Notes: generated by a model from the letters alone, not told the origin. 64,000 nucleotides of DNA from Rosa chinensis (GCF_002994745.2 NC_037089.1:16262141-16326140), one strand, 5' to 3'; positions 36,619 to 49,744 are shown, counted from the stretch's first letter. Translations and numbers: made by a program.

Positions 36619-37735
36619 TAACGCAGTCGAAAGTAACCTAGGTTTACTAGCAATAAACTCTAAAAAGATAAATCTGGAGTCCACCAGAGAATTTGAGAAA
36701 AATCTCTCATTTTATTAAATTTGATATGATAAAATGATTCTAATACAAAGCATGATGATGTTTATATAGGCATCCAAGACCTAAAATCATAATCTAACAA
36801 TTACTAGCAATAAACCCTAAAAAGATAAATCTGGAGTCCACTAGAGAATTTGAGAAAAAATCTCTCATTTTATTAAATTTGATATGATAAATTGATTCTA
36901 ATACAAAGCATGATGGTGCTTATATAGGCATCCAAGACTTAAAATCATAATCTAACAAGAAATCCTAAAGAATCCAAATTTAAAAGGAAACTAGAATCTA
37001 AAATAAAAGAATCCTAAAACGATATAAAACTAGCCTAAAAATATTAAATCCCCAATTGGATAATTAAGATGATATATTTTGGCCTAAATCTGATAGGGCT
37101 CACTAAAGTGAATCTTGAAGATCTTGTCGTTCCCATTCTGGAAAGATATAATACGTCTCTAAAGGACATTCTGGCCAAAAGTTGATCAAATTTGATTGTG
37201 AATCAAAACCTGTCTTTTTGCACGAGTAACCCGAAAAGTCCAAAACCAAATCTTCTTGAATATTCCAGCGGCTAGTAACCTCATTACACGTGAGTTACCT
37301 ATTTTCCAATCACTCTTCTTGATTCTATGCCTCTTCTTTACTTTTAGGTTACGTTTGGTTTGCGGAAATGAAGCATAAGGAAAGGAAATTTGTTTCTTTC
37401 CTGCGTTTGGGATGCAAAAGGAAATGAAATCGTTTCCTGAAGGAAGGGAAAATAGGGAGGAAAGTGATTCATTCCAAATCTCAAAGGAATCACTTTCCAT
37501 TGTTCTTTCCTTGCATTTATTACTCACTACATATTATTTTATTACATTATTCACAAACTTTTTTAACAACTTTCCTGATAACTTTCCTTACGTTACCAAA
37601 CATCAAAATGGAAAGTTATTGGGAAATTTCATTTCCCTTCTCATGGAAAAGACAAATGAATTACTTTTCTTTCCATAAACCAAACGAGACCTTATGGTTT
37701 TCTGGTTGAACCGGATCCATTCTCGTCCTATATCA
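36619..37735 (-). repeat. 5' LTR of the Gypsy-type element, enlarged
   Basis: 1117 bp against 590 bp for its partner. The excess comes from a tandem duplication of about 157 bp (about 36645-36801 and 36802-36958) and from a 345-bp MITE at 37347-37691. Confidence 0.88.
37344..37694. mobile_element. Tourist-like (PIF/Harbinger) MITE in the Gypsy 5' LTR
   Basis: The 345-bp insertion 37347-37691 is flanked by the 3-bp duplication TTA (37344-37346, 37692-37694). The other LTR carries the uninterrupted site, which proves the insertion. Imperfect terminal inverted repeats share CGTTTGGTTT. The interior is rich in GGAAA/TTTCC motifs and can fold back. The TTA target and the terminal sequence fit PIF/Harbinger. 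Confidence 0.88.
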
Positions 37736-37740
37736 AATCA

Positions 37741-40700
37741 TAAACTGAAGTGACACTTTGTGAAATTGTGTGGTGGTAAGGGGACATGGTGAATGCTAAG
37801 TTATGCATCATGCCACTACTAATAATTGTACCTTTCTCAATCCTCTGTCCTTACCAACCTTATCTCCAAGATATGTAAAATTGTAAACCATGAACAACCT
37901 AGATTAATTTGATTGCTATTTGTATTGATCTGATTTTGTTGTGGACCAATGACTACCTTGTCACATAATTAAGCCATTATATGCAAAGAGGATAGATTGC
38001 AGGTATTTGCTTTTAGTTTATCCAACCTCTTAAACAACTATTATTGCTAAATTAAACACCTAACTAAGAGCCAATGGCATTGTTATTCAGGGTGGTACAA
38101 CATGTGAAGCACAGTAGAAAGAAATGATAATAGAATGTTACCCAACCTTTAAACATCTATCTATTATTGCTAAATTAAACATCTAGCTAAGAGCCAATGG
38201 CATTGTCATTTAGGGTGGCACAACATGTGAAGCACAGTAGAAATGATAATAGAATGTTGATTGTCATGGTGCGATCGATGCCTATCATATTAAGCTTGAA
38301 AATAAGTCGCCATTAAAAAGGACCTAAGAACTGGGGCATCTATAAAGCTACAGGAGTAAAGAGTATAGTTGCAGAATTGCTTAGGAACCGTAAAATCGCG
38401 TACGCTGAGAAAATTCACGAGATGGTCCCCAGAGAAGGTGGCCCTTTGGTCCCCAAATTAGGGCATAGGTTGTTGGCTCTTGGCACACCATAAAAGTTAG
38501 GGCTCAGTTTGTAGCGACTGAAACTGTGAGAGTGGGGTGAGGGTGCAAGCGAAAAGGAAAGTGGAACAATATTGCTGATACGGATGAAGATTTGATAGAT
38601 GCTGGCCGTCGGAAAAGGGCAAAAGCAGCAGCACATGCATAGAGAAAGAAAGTGAGCGACTTTTTCTAATCCATTGTCCTCCACTCGATGGTGAGAAATG
38701 AGAATCACTACTAGATTACTTGACCGTAGATAGAGTTTGGAAAAGAGAGTTGGATATATAGCAATTTCGTCGAAAAGGCTTAAACGTAGTGATATAGAGA
38801 ATAGGCTAATAATTGTGTTAGGAGCTGACACTTTTCTTCGTCTGACGCCTCGACCAATATGCATGTGGTTAAAGTAGACTGATATAGACACAAAATTAGG
38901 GAATAGAAAGTTTAAGCAATTCAAGATGACAATTGTGCGTAAAAAGTTTAAACTGTTATAAATGAGGTTAATACATGTTTCTCAAGTTAAAGCATGAATG
39001 TATGAAAGTAGACTGATACAAACGTAGAATTCATTGTTTTATGAGTTTTTAGATTGAAAACATAGTTGAAGGTATAAATCAACAAGGTTCATATTAATCA
39101 AGCTAACCGCTGTTTAAGATCATATAAGACAGATCAAACAAAGATCCAGAGAAATCTAGAGACTAAGAAAGCTATTGAATAATCTTGTGAAACCAAAAAG
39201 AAGTAAAAGAAATGACATCAAGCTTTTCCTAAAATAGGAGTGGTCCTCTTTTATCAATGGCTGGGTCAGATCATATGGCATGTGCATCTGAGAAATTTAA
39301 TGTGATATATCCGCATGTCACTGTTGGCTTAAGTCCTTAACGACATATAATTTAGTCGAATTTGTAAGATTGGTTTTTGAACCAGTCGTTCCATAATGTT
39401 TGATATCAGTCATCAAGGCTCCGCTCAATTTTACCTACAAGAACATTTTCAACCAGCTGAAACATCGACTTGAGATACTCATATTACAAGTATGTTCGCA
39501 CTTTGATATTGAAACTTTGAGACTAATAATTGTGTTATAAACTGCATGCGTATGATATTATACGTACAATTATTTAATGTAATTAGGTACAAAACGTAGC
39601 CATCTCAATCCCGTTTTCGTTACGAGCTTTCAGAGGTGGAAACACAAAGGAGAGGCTGAGTCATAGTCGTCCATGCTGGACATGTACGTGGTCCAGTAAA
39701 CCCTAGCCAAGCAATGGACCACCTTCATACACTAGCTACCTTCTTGATCCGGGCCAGAACCTACTAATAGACTGAAACCGATGGTAAAGAATCTGTTCCC
39801 TTTCTTTTTATCGGTTAGCTTAAACGTAGAGAAGTTTAACATCTAGAAGACAGTCAAGACACACGTATCAACCGAACGAGCGCGGTTGGTTTTGCCCTCA
39901 TGAAAAGACGTTTTAGTTTACAGCTCTCGTCTACCGGTCGTCCCAGTGTTTTGACAACAAATCTTATGGTTGTGATGGCAACCGGATAATGTCACTGTTC
40001 AGCTGCATGTAATCTGTTGATATGCCAGCTCTTACCACTCCATATGGGTTGTGCCAGCACTACGACCAGAAATGGTCCCTGAGACTCTCAGTCCTTCTTA
40101 TCCATGATTCCATCACCTTAATGGCTTTTATCTTCCTCGATTGCTGGCATTTTCCATTTTTCTGAGGAAGCGCGCACAAGCTATCATTCTCCACCATTAC
40201 CGTCGCCCCTATTTCTCATTGTCTCGCTGCGGTCCTCATGAAGCAGCCATTACTCTGAAAGTTACAGAAGTAATTGCATGCGGTGTTGTGCTACAGTGAT
40301 GGCAAGGTAAAGTTGCAATCACCGTAACAAGAGTGTCCCCCACATAGAACACATGAGAACTGGGGCAGGGGCATAAGCTGTTAGCCTATTTCACAAGACT
40401 GGTATGAGGAGGACAGGACAACGAGGAATTGCTGGCCGAAGATGTACTGCTGTATATCTTGTTATTCAATATGCAAAATGAATAGCATGGTCTAGTTTCA
40501 TTTCTACCGTCATTCCTGTACAAATTTGCATGCAATTGGATGACAATAGGAAGAAAAATCTACTCTGGGCTAGGCTTTTAATTTGCAAACGGCTCCAAGG
40601 CCTGACACATGACAGCAATTTCTGTAGTGTCATCTCAGCTATACTGTTCGTACCGAAAGAGTGATGAGTGGGAAATTTAAGCCACATCCACTTCAATTGC

Positions 40701-42007
40701 AAGGCTTATGTAATATGAAGTACACGATTACAATGAAATGAAGCATATGAAAGTACATCTCAGAATAATGCAAGCATAAAAATGGTGAAATTCCAGAACA
40801 GGACTGAAAGAAGCCTATGACTGATATCATACTACATGCGGACAACCATTTCTAAGAATCAGAATGTATTTTGATAGCATAGTTTTCCACAAGGTTGAAT
40901 GTGCCCATATTCAAAATTCAAGCCCCCCACCGGCCCACCCTCCCTAAACCTCTCCCACTCTCTTCCCTTCCAGCTCAAACAAGCACCTTAAAATGCTGCT
41001 CTGCCCAAGTGCCCATACAATTTATTTGCAAAGTTTCACAGGCCACCTTTGAAGTATTCAGCACTAGGTTCAGGTCCATTTCTTTTATATTTTTGTTCGA
41101 ATATTCATCACGGATGAACCATGTAATAAAAGAGAAACATGATAAAGTCTTATGGCAAATACCAACTGATTCCAGAAAGTCACATCTTCACATTTCCTCA
41201 ATCCATTACCTTTTCAAATACCACAACCAAGTTCAGATAAAATCCAGACTGATAGAGTAGTCATTTGACGAACTTTAACAAATACTCAGTTCATAAGCAT
41301 CACATACCTACTAGGACTCCTTAGGGACCTTATAGCTGTCATTTACTAGTTACATGGAATCTCTACATTTGCATAGGCTTAAGAAAGTTTAAAGAACAGA
41401 TAAATTCAACCTCGGCTCTTAAAATAGGAGTGCCACAAACAGAAGTTTGGACAGGTCAAAAATTCTGAATTTGTTTTTCCTTTCTCTATGCATGCATGCA
41501 TTAAGGCTTAAATTGGTTAACTAAATAATTTTCAAGTTCCAAATCTATACTTTGCAATGCCTCCATTTACAGAAAAACAAGAGCCTTTACTGTGCACCAC
41601 CCAAATCACTAGAACAATATGTAGTCAAACTAAACTTTGTTGGAGAACAGACAACCAGATTCAAATTTTCTTTCCAGAAATTAAGAATTTTGCAAGTACT
41701 CTATCCACACTGCACAAATCTTAAAATTGTTAGTTACCTTTTAATATCTATAGTGTACAACATCTATTTCCCTTTTACTCCTCCCACCCCCATATTTGTA
41801 AGGATAAAGGTAACTTTGCGTTATTATTTAAGGCCATGTAAGCTATTCAAGGTTTAAAGCCTACGTCACTTTATTTAGTTTGCTATCATCAGAGATGATA
41901 ATGAGGCTAAGCCTTCATGGAATTGCACCGAGAAAACTGTGGACATTCTACCTAAATAGATATCTGGCAGCAGAGAAAGAAGATAGAATATTTAAAACTT
42001 TTTATCA
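37741..42007. other. Long intergenic region between the Gypsy element and the TMEM131-like gene
   Basis: Apart from the tandem duplication at 38.0-38.3 kb no feature is clear. The longest open frame (38924-38415, minus, 169 codons) has no recognisable domain. The last few hundred bases (about 41540-42007) probably hold the 3' untranslated region of the minus-strand TMEM131-like gene. Confidence 0.4.
38032..38257. repeat. Tandem duplication, about 110 bp unit
   Basis: Two adjacent copies (about 38032-38138 and 38147-38257) share TATTGCTAAATTAAACA, AAGAGCCAATGGCATTGT, ACAACATGTGAAGCACAG and ATGATAATAGAATGTT with few differences. Non-coding. Confidence 0.85.
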
Positions 42008-44337
42008 TTAACCCTCTTGATGGAAATAACTTACAGATCTTGGTGGAGAGTTTGTCATGAGGGTTTGTGGGCCCTTTACAAAGAAGCTATCAGGGTCACT
42101 CTCTGTATTGCTGGAGCTCAGAGAATTGGTATCCTTTGACTTACCCAACAAATTAAGCCTAGGAAAGTGATCACCCCAGATATCATATGTATATTCATCC
42201 CCAAGCCGAGTTTTTTCTTCTGCTCTGACATTTTTCCGGTCATTGAGTTTGGACCCAGGGGCTCTAGCATGTGGAGAAATAGCTGAGCTTCCCATAATAG
42301 GTGTAGGCCTGCCGGCACAAGGAAAGGTGGCAGAAGGCAACAAAACAGGTCTTGCCAGAGTTTCTCTTGGGGCTGAAGGCTGCTCTTGAGAAGGAAAAGT
42401 TGGGTGGCTATTGCAATACTTCAAAGAAACCCCAGGCTCTGATAAGTTTGCCTTCGAAGCAGATTTAAAAACATGACTCTTCTGACAGCGTTGGTGAGCT
42501 GCATGAGTAAAAGGATTCCTAGCCTCAACCACTTGGCCCGCATCAGGAGATAGCTGCCACGTCTGCTTTGGTATTACAGATGTGACTGGAGACAATGGTG
42601 ATGAAGGAGTAGAATTTCCACTCTGACTACTTGAAAGTTCAAGAAGTCCTGCTAATTTGGAACCAGTGCTCTTTCTCTTCCTACGCCTTCTTCCCTTTTC
42701 CTTTCCAGTTTTAACAGTAAGGTTACCCAGTTCAGAAGCTTCTAGTTCATCAGAATTCTCAAGTAATGCAGATTCAGATGTCAGTGAGATGGCCATCCCT
42801 TTATTCTTTGGTGTATCTGACAAATCATGTGTTTGTTTAGGAACTTGTAGTCTTTGTTTAGCATGATGATCAGACTTTTCCTGGTCTAAGGTCTCTGCCT
42901 GCTTATGAGGATATCCACCTACAGATGCCTGCATCAAGGTTCTATCTTCCCGAAATGATCTTAACAAGCTATTTGTTTCACTGGACACAGAAAATTTACT
43001 GTTTCTATAGCTATGCACGTCACATTTTCCTGCCGCACTTGTAGAAGTATCCAAGGAACTTTTTCTGCTCGCGCACAAACAATCATGGGAGGAAAGGACG
43101 AACACCTGGGAGAATATATACCACAGTACAAGAAACATCAAGGAGCCGATACAAAAAACCGCCGCAGAGTATTTTTTAATGCGCGTCCAGAACACTGATT
43201 TCCTGCATGTATTGAGCATATACAACGGGAGGTTTGCCTTCATGGGTATCACAAGAATACCAGTTGCCAAGGCCAGCTCAAGATCTCTTTGTACCAATGG
43301 TGCAGAAAAATCAGTCTGGTATGATATTAGAAGCTTTGCTGATTCTCCAGGTTGGAGAGAAAAACCTTTGCAAGGCTGCACCATAAACCCATCCATCCTG
43401 CACTCTTTTCCGGACACTTTGATTCTTGTAACTTCCAGTGGCAAGTCCCCAGTATTCTTAGCATAGAGTTCTTTTGACAATGGCTGTAAACAAGAACGAG
43501 TGGTATCTTCCACATGAAGTAACATGTCTGGGGAAGAAATGTTGAGAGGAATTGGCAAGCTGAGGTTGAACTCTACACTCTGAATAGGCTGAGATTCTTC
43601 AAGCAGCAGCAAAGAAAGTGACCCTCCAATGCCCCTCAGAGGTAACCACTCCACACCAGATAGATTGTTTCTTATCAAGGCTGAACTCCTCCACTCACAT
43701 CGATTTGAAGGTTGAAACAATAATGGTCCAAGAGATGCTCTACCATTAGGAAGGACAAAAGCTTCCGTCAATGCACTTTCTGCTATTGAGAACCCATACC
43801 TACTCGGAAAAGGAGATTTTTCACAAACCAAACTACCAGATGAAGGAGGCTGTATAAGACCATCTGGGCTCTTGCATTGATCAATAATCTCTCCTGAGTT
43901 TAGTATAAGCTGCATTACAACTGGCTCTTGGCTAGGATTCTTTACATTGATCCACTTAGAATAATGACTTCCCACCTGAAGCATTGGGAACAATACCTCA
44001 TGATCATCAAGCACAGACATGCCACTTCTGGTATCTTGAGATTTCCAGTTTCGTAGCACCAATTCATCTGCTTCCCCTGCTGCATCCATTGCCTGCATAT
44101 AGAAGTTCACAATTTTTTTTTTATTATTATTATTCTGGATGTAGATGATAATGCATAAGAACAAATTGTGGAAAATTATTAGTCATGCTAGAAATCTGAA
44201 ACCATACAGAGATCAAATGCAAAAATGCAGCTACTAAATAGATGATTCACCTTTGCCAAAGTAATCAATAATATCGTTAGACAGACACATACTCTTCTTC
44301 TTCTTCATTATTATTATTATTATTTCTTTTGTTAAGG

Positions 44338-44368
<31 letters not shown>

Positions 44369-44440
44369 ATTTCAACAATTTACACAACCTGTCGGGAGGA
44401 ACCTCGAACTGTTACTTCTTTCAACTAAGAGCATGTTCGG

Positions 44441-44483
<43 letters not shown>

Positions 44484-47411
44484 GATAACTTGCTTGATCA
44501 CTTCTTCAACAAAATGGAAATATAAATTTTAAAAAAAACCACAAGTAAATGGCACGTGAAATCAAGGCTAACCCAGTTCAAACAAAACTCAGGATAAATA
44601 TAGGACTGGAATCTGCATACCATGGTTTGTGATGGAAGCTGCATGCTACTGTCAGAAAACACTGTCTTCAAATCACCAGATTCGCTCCTTTCAGACTGAT
44701 GTTCATATTCAACAGTGGAATCTTTCCAGTGTCTGGAACAAATTTGGACAACATCCTCGCAAGGAACTTCAATCTGTGAGCTGCTTGAGTCATTTGTCAG
44801 TACAAGTAATTTACACTGTCCATCTTCAACATGCAGGTGAGTACAAGTAACTATGGCTACATATGTGTCAGTGCCGGGGAAAAGCAGTAGGCCCTCATTG
44901 TACTTGATCTGGAAGATTTTGCTATCTGCAATCTCAGTTATTTCAAGAACTCTCAGAATATAAGGCGCACAGTTTTTCAGAGATATAGCAACAACAGCTT
45001 CATTGCCAGCCCATGGGTGTAAAACCTCAAGAGATGCTATGATAGGTCCTGCAAGATCATCATTCATTGCCATTCCGTCTAATTCAGCTTCAAAAGGAAG
45101 CATAATAGTCTCAGACTTGTCCTGTGAAGATCTTAGCAACTGCATACAAATTGCACCAAAAATCTTTCCTTTAGATTCAATTGAGAAGTCTATTTCTATG
45201 ATGGTTTCACTGCTGTGGGGACCAATCTCCCAGTTCCTAAGGGGCCTCATTGCCAGCAGAGGCAAACCAACCTGACCAGTACGCACAACAAGACGATCTT
45301 TAACATTCGGTACACCAAGCTCATTCAAACCTTGATCTCTTCTGGTGCTACATGCTGCCTCTGCAATATGGGAAGTATGCTCTAGAGACACTGATATCCA
45401 TGCAGTTACTTCCTCCACATGGAAATGTTGATCAAAGGAATTAAACAAAGACAGATTCTTACTCCACCTTCCCCTGGAAGAAACATCCGGGCCTGATAAA
45501 GGGTGAATTCCATAAGGGGACTCAATGGAAAATCCTTTAGCCTGAATCAAGAAACCACCAAAACTTGTCTGCAAAATGATTTGAGCAAAGGATGGGCCCA
45601 ACCATCTAGGTAAGAACACAAAACAAATTGAAGCTATTTCACCAGGTCCTAACACAGCCTCACTAAGATTGCAAGGATAGAACTGTATGTCGGAACTGAA
45701 TGGCTCATAAACATGTAAAATGCTGTCATTGCATGTATTTGCCACAGTTAAGAAAGCCAAGGAAGGAAAATACATATACTTTTGCCCCCAATCTAACACA
45801 GCAGGGGTAATTTCTACATGGGGTGAGGAAGAACCACCAAAAGAATTAGATTTGGTCATCTCAGTGGTCTTGTCTGACCTATAACTTGTGCTTTTCTGAT
45901 AGAGCAAAGGCCCTCTACAGGAAGAAAGATCATTTTGATTAGCACTATCGGTTTGAATGGATGAAAACTCATTAGCAGCCTCTTTGGAGATCAAAGAACA
46001 AGAAACTATCCCCCCATTAAATAACTTAAACATACCGTTATCTGATGACCAGCTTTTGTTACTTGCCAAATTGCTGTTCTCAGATGATAGATGATCAGAC
46101 TGACTCCCAGAAACGTCTAAATCAGCAAGTTTGAGCTTATGCTCCCAAAAACCGGGTAATGTTGACGGAAAGCAGAATGAAAGAGAACTCGAACAAACAC
46201 TCTCAGAGTTGAAGTGGCCTTTTTGCATTCCACAGCCCGAGGGGGTATCCCTAAGAAAACTATCTGCACGAGCTACATCAAAGTTATCTCCATATAAGCC
46301 ACAGTCATCATTTTCTAGTAATTTATGCAACCCATCACCAAAGCTTTCACATGTCACCAAGCAGAAAAGGGTACATGCTAAAACCACAAGAACCAGGACT
46401 GCTTTGGTTGAAACTGGCAATCCCCTGTACAAATGAGCAATTCAAATCACATCACAACATTGCAAGTTACAAATGTCACAAAAAAAAAAAAAACATAAAG
46501 AGAACTTGATCTGCAAAAGACAACTAGCTACTTAAATTTTCCTACACAGTAACGATTAAAAACAATGAGAAATATCCAGAAACACATTTGAGCCAATTAA
46601 TCTTGATTGCTTTTTTATTCTATTTTATACCCAACATTTATCAACAGCCAAACAGAGTCATAGACATATATTCGTCCCAATTCTAAAAGTAAAAATAATA
46701 AAAATAAAAAAACAATAGAAACACTTCCAGAAAATTACAAAAGAAAATAGAAAGTACGTTAATAAAACCAAATTTCCATTCTCTCAAACTTCCAAACAAT
46801 AATTACCCAAACCCAGCACTACATATATTACCCTAAATAAGAACAGCCACAGGCGCAGTAAAAATTTGGCAGGAAACGCATAATTCCAACAAGTTTGGAA
46901 ATGATTTAAACACGCCATTAATAGCATAACCTTCCCAAAACAAAACTCGAAAAACGAAAACTCTTCCTTTACACCAAAACAACATACACATACTTCTTAA
47001 ATTACCATGACTCAAACCACTACTTCTTTCCACAGTAATAAAAAAAATCAACAACTTTCAAAAAAAAAAAAAAAAAATTCACAATCTCAGCCAAACATGA
47101 GCTAAGAAGAAAAACAATCCGAACAAAACATCGCCTTCCATATATGCAAAAAAAATTAATGAACAATCAAGTAAAGCAAAGCAAAAACGGAGCCGATGAT
47201 CATGAACCAAACCGAGAAATGAAACCAAACAAAAAATTTCCATAATTTTTTTTTTCATTTTCAGAACGTAGTATTGGAAACATCGAAAGCAAATATAAAT
47301 GGCGGAAGAGAGAAGAGAATGAACGCGGTGGAGAGCGGACCTGTGGCGGAAGAGAGAGAGGTGCTGGTGGTGCTTCGGAGATGGTGTGATTGTTAGGGTT
47401 TTGAGCTCCAT
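42008..47411 (-). CDS. TMEM131-like transmembrane protein (3 exons, 1319 aa)
   Basis: Exons on the minus strand: 47411-47341, 46424-44621, 44092-42008; all phases agree. The protein begins [20 protein letters not shown]. The join across intron 1 creates RGLPVSTK followed by a hydrophobic segment at about residues 32-50, a signal sequence or anchor. Residues about 225-320 ([34 protein letters not shown]) match the PapD-like N-terminal domain of the TMEM131 family. A second PapD/ASPM-like stretch covers about 650-900, then a membrane helix at about 930-955 ([16 protein letters not shown]) and a long polar Ser/Pro-rich cytosolic tail with a KGRRRRKRK basic cluster. Animal TMEM131 helps collagen recruitment into secretory carriers; the plant role is not established. 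The length and two membrane segments fit the family. Confidence 0.9.
44093..44620 (-). other. Intron 2 of the TMEM131-like gene with poly-T and TA tracts
   Basis: Contains a T-run of about 25 (44339-44363), a following low-copy stretch and a (TA)n microsatellite of about 36 bp (44444-44479). The poly-T followed by GAGGGATTTCAAC looks like the tail of a minus-strand retroposon, but no target duplication was confirmed. Confidence 0.6.
46425..47340 (-). other. Intron 1 of the TMEM131-like gene
   Basis: 916 bp, A/T-rich, donor GTCCGC after codon 23 and acceptor TTTGTACAG before the second exon. No embedded gene was seen. Confidence 0.8.
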
Positions 47412-49040
47412 GGCTGAACCATGCGAGGTTCCGATGGACCTTAAACGCTGCGTTTCGGGCTCGATTTCGAGAGGCTTTTGCTTAGAGCTGAAGCACAGCG
47501 GCACCAGAAGACCACCGCCTGATATTAGCAGCGAATGAATGGCCTTCTCACAGAGCCAACATAACCACACACACACACACAGCTTTTACAAAAGAAATGC
47601 CACTGAACCGGCGCGAAATGACGAGACTGCCCTCGCTCGCACGGTGAAAACTCGAGGGCGGAACCATTTTGTGGGGGAGGGTAGGGATGGAAATCGGGGG
47701 TGACAGGTTGAATGGAAGTTGAAAAAAGCCCTGGGTGGGGACGAGAGGGTGATATATAATTTAAAATGAGGGGGTTTTGGATTTTTGCTTTGTTTAAATA
47801 ATGGGGCATTTGCGAGTTGAAAAGACTTTTATGCCCCCAGGCACTGTTTCCTTGGTTCCACGGACCACATCGGCCAGCGAAATTTCTGAGAAGCGCGAAA
47901 AGGAGACACCTTGGCGCGTTGTGGTTCGAGCCTTTGCCGCACCGCAGGGGCTCGGCTTTCTAGGGTCCTCGTGTGCCGCCCCGTTTGTGGCTCGTTGCAA
48001 TTTGATATTTAAACAGCGGACAAAAAGGTAAATGCACGGCTGCACGAGGACTTTGGCCCCTCATAGGTATACCAGGAAAGCACAAACAAAAGTAACTAAA
48101 TTTTGCATCTTTTTAATAAATGAGTCTTATCTCACAGTCTGACATATTATGTCACTTGAAGTTTCTCGTGATAACGTTTATGGATTCGTGGGACGGTTAG
48201 TTTGAATAGTTGACTACATATTTTGAATATGTAAATTTGAAATTGCCAATACCAGCATTCAATTCTCAAGGCTGAACATAGGCTGGATGCAAAATTGAGT
48301 TCGTACCGACTACTGCGTACGACTCGTTTTTCTTTCCTTCATAATCGATTTATACAACGAAGAAAATGAATTTTATTTAGAAACCATCAAAATTTGAACT
48401 TGTATATCCACAATTGGTAAAACTCACAATATTAGAATTCAGTATGAGTTCACGTATCTCGTTTCTCTTCTTTCTTCATACTCAATTCATACAACAAATA
48501 AACTTAATCCAAATAAATATAAATCTTATTTAGAACCATCAAAATTAAAATTTTTGTATATTCAACTTATAAAAATCATAATTTTAAATTTCAGTATGAG
48601 TTCACACATCTCATTTCTCTCTTCAGTCTCTTGTTTGTGTGACATCCCTCTACCTCTATTGTTAAGGCAGCAATACCCATTTCAGTCCTTTCATAGTTGC
48701 TTTATAGTTACTTCTAGTAATGTGATCAATTATTGTTTTTGAACTAAAGCGTTTCAAGGACTTTGCATTTATAATAGAGGTAATGCCAGAATGACCATTA
48801 CATATCATTCTGCTGCCATCTACAGATAGACAAGAAGTTGTGATGATCACACCATGGTGATACATAGGATAGGACCACTCATTCGACAATTTATGCTCAC
48901 TTATTCAAAGCAAGCCTATTCAACTATGACCAAGCAAAACATAGTAATAGGTTGTCTAAACAGAAAAACTAACGAAAAAATGAGTACAAAGACCCAATAG
49001 TTATTTTGGACCCAAGCGGAATCGGCCCATAATCAATTTT
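47412..49040. promoter_or_regulatory. 5' flank of the TMEM131-like gene and intergenic DNA
   Basis: 47412 to about 47580 is probable 5' leader with a short CA run at 47562-47580. 47600-48030 is comparatively G/C-rich. 48356-48630 contains two diverged tandem copies (about 48360-48482 and 48520-48626) sharing CAGTATGAGTTCAC and ATTTAGAA-CCATCAAAAT. No TATA box was assigned. Confidence 0.4.
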
Positions 49041-49511
49041 TCATGCTTCAGGCCCAACCAATGGCCCGAGGAGCTCATTCTGATCATTGGCGCCGCCGCT
49101 CCGCGTCACCACCCTTACGCTATGCCGTCCAGCGCCACCGCAACCATCATGCCCACAGGGAGTCAATGACGTGAGGAGCTGCTCAGACAGAGCGATCGTT
49201 GAAGCTGTACCGAGGACCGTCACCCAAAGTCCTGTTCGATCATCTTCAGCTTGCACAAACCAATCAAATCTGGTTGGAACCAGATCACCGCTGACAACCA
49301 AAAGAGATCGGTCATCCTGACTTGCTATATTTGGCCAACGAAAGTTTTCATCATGGTTCCCATTGCACAACACTCGGCCTAGAGAGGTGATGCCGAAGCC
49401 TAAGCTTGAATTTGTCGACAGTCGTTGACCGTTAGAGGGAGCCACCGCAGAATGACGATGCCGAAAACCTAGCCCAAGACAACTACGGTTGAGAGAGAGC
49501 GCAGTGCTCAT
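49041..49511 (-). CDS. Hypothetical 156-aa reading frame, G/C-rich island
   Basis: An uninterrupted frame starting MSTALSLNRSCLGLGF with a Ser/Arg-rich N-terminus that could pass for an organelle transit peptide. No domain was recognised. The surrounding sequence resembles the G/C-rich 5' leaders of the retroposons in this window (GGCCCA motifs nearby), so it may be a retroposon leader or a captured fragment rather than a gene. No intron signals were evident. Confidence 0.3.
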   Translation of the reverse strand: MSTALSLNRSCLGLGFRHRHSAVAPSNGQRLSTNSSLGFGITSLGRVLCNGNHDENFRWPNIASQDDRSLLVVSGDLVPTRFDWFVQAEDDRTGLWVTVLGTASTIALSEQLLTSLTPCGHDGCGGAGRHSVRVVTRSGGANDQNELLGPLVGPEA

Positions 49512-49744
49512 CTTTTTCGTTATTCAATGGCCCATGTTACAAAAGGAGAATTATTTATTAACCTTTGGGTGTGGCTATTTTATCATACTAACTACTTTCT
49601 TCACCCTACTAGTTTATGATTCATTCAAAAGGAGAGTTATGGTTTCTTAACATTTATTATCTTCAATCGTTCTCATGCTATGGTAAATGTGATCAATTAT
49701 TGTTAGATGTATTACATGCGCTACTTTGTTTTGTGTAATAAGAT

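Larger units (their letters stand above)
34975..37740 (-). mobile_element. Non-autonomous Ty3/Gypsy-type LTR element (gag only)
   Basis: The element is 34980-37735 on the minus strand, between 5-bp target duplications AATCA (34975-34979 and 37736-37740). The LTRs begin TGATATAGGACGAG and end ...TTA rather than ...CA. Next to the 5' LTR is a perfect initiator-Met tRNA primer-binding site, TGGTATCAGAGCA (36604-36616); next to the 3' LTR is a purine-rich GTGGAGGAGAA. The internal region is only about 1.05 kb and has no pol. The LTRs differ at many sites, so the insertion is old. Confidence 0.9.

Noticed and set aside
38415..38924. Minus-strand open frame of 169 codons in the region before the TMEM131-like gene
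   Set aside because: No domain, signal peptide or recognisable family; composition like the surrounding non-coding DNA; length attainable by chance in a 64-kb window.
42118..43515. Several short open frames on both strands within exon 3 of the TMEM131-like gene
   Set aside because: Shadows of the real minus-strand coding frame, which is continuous from 44092 to 42008.
47794..48045. Overlapping open frames on both strands upstream of the TMEM131-like gene
   Set aside because: Short, mutually overlapping, in a moderately G/C-rich promoter region; no homology recognised.
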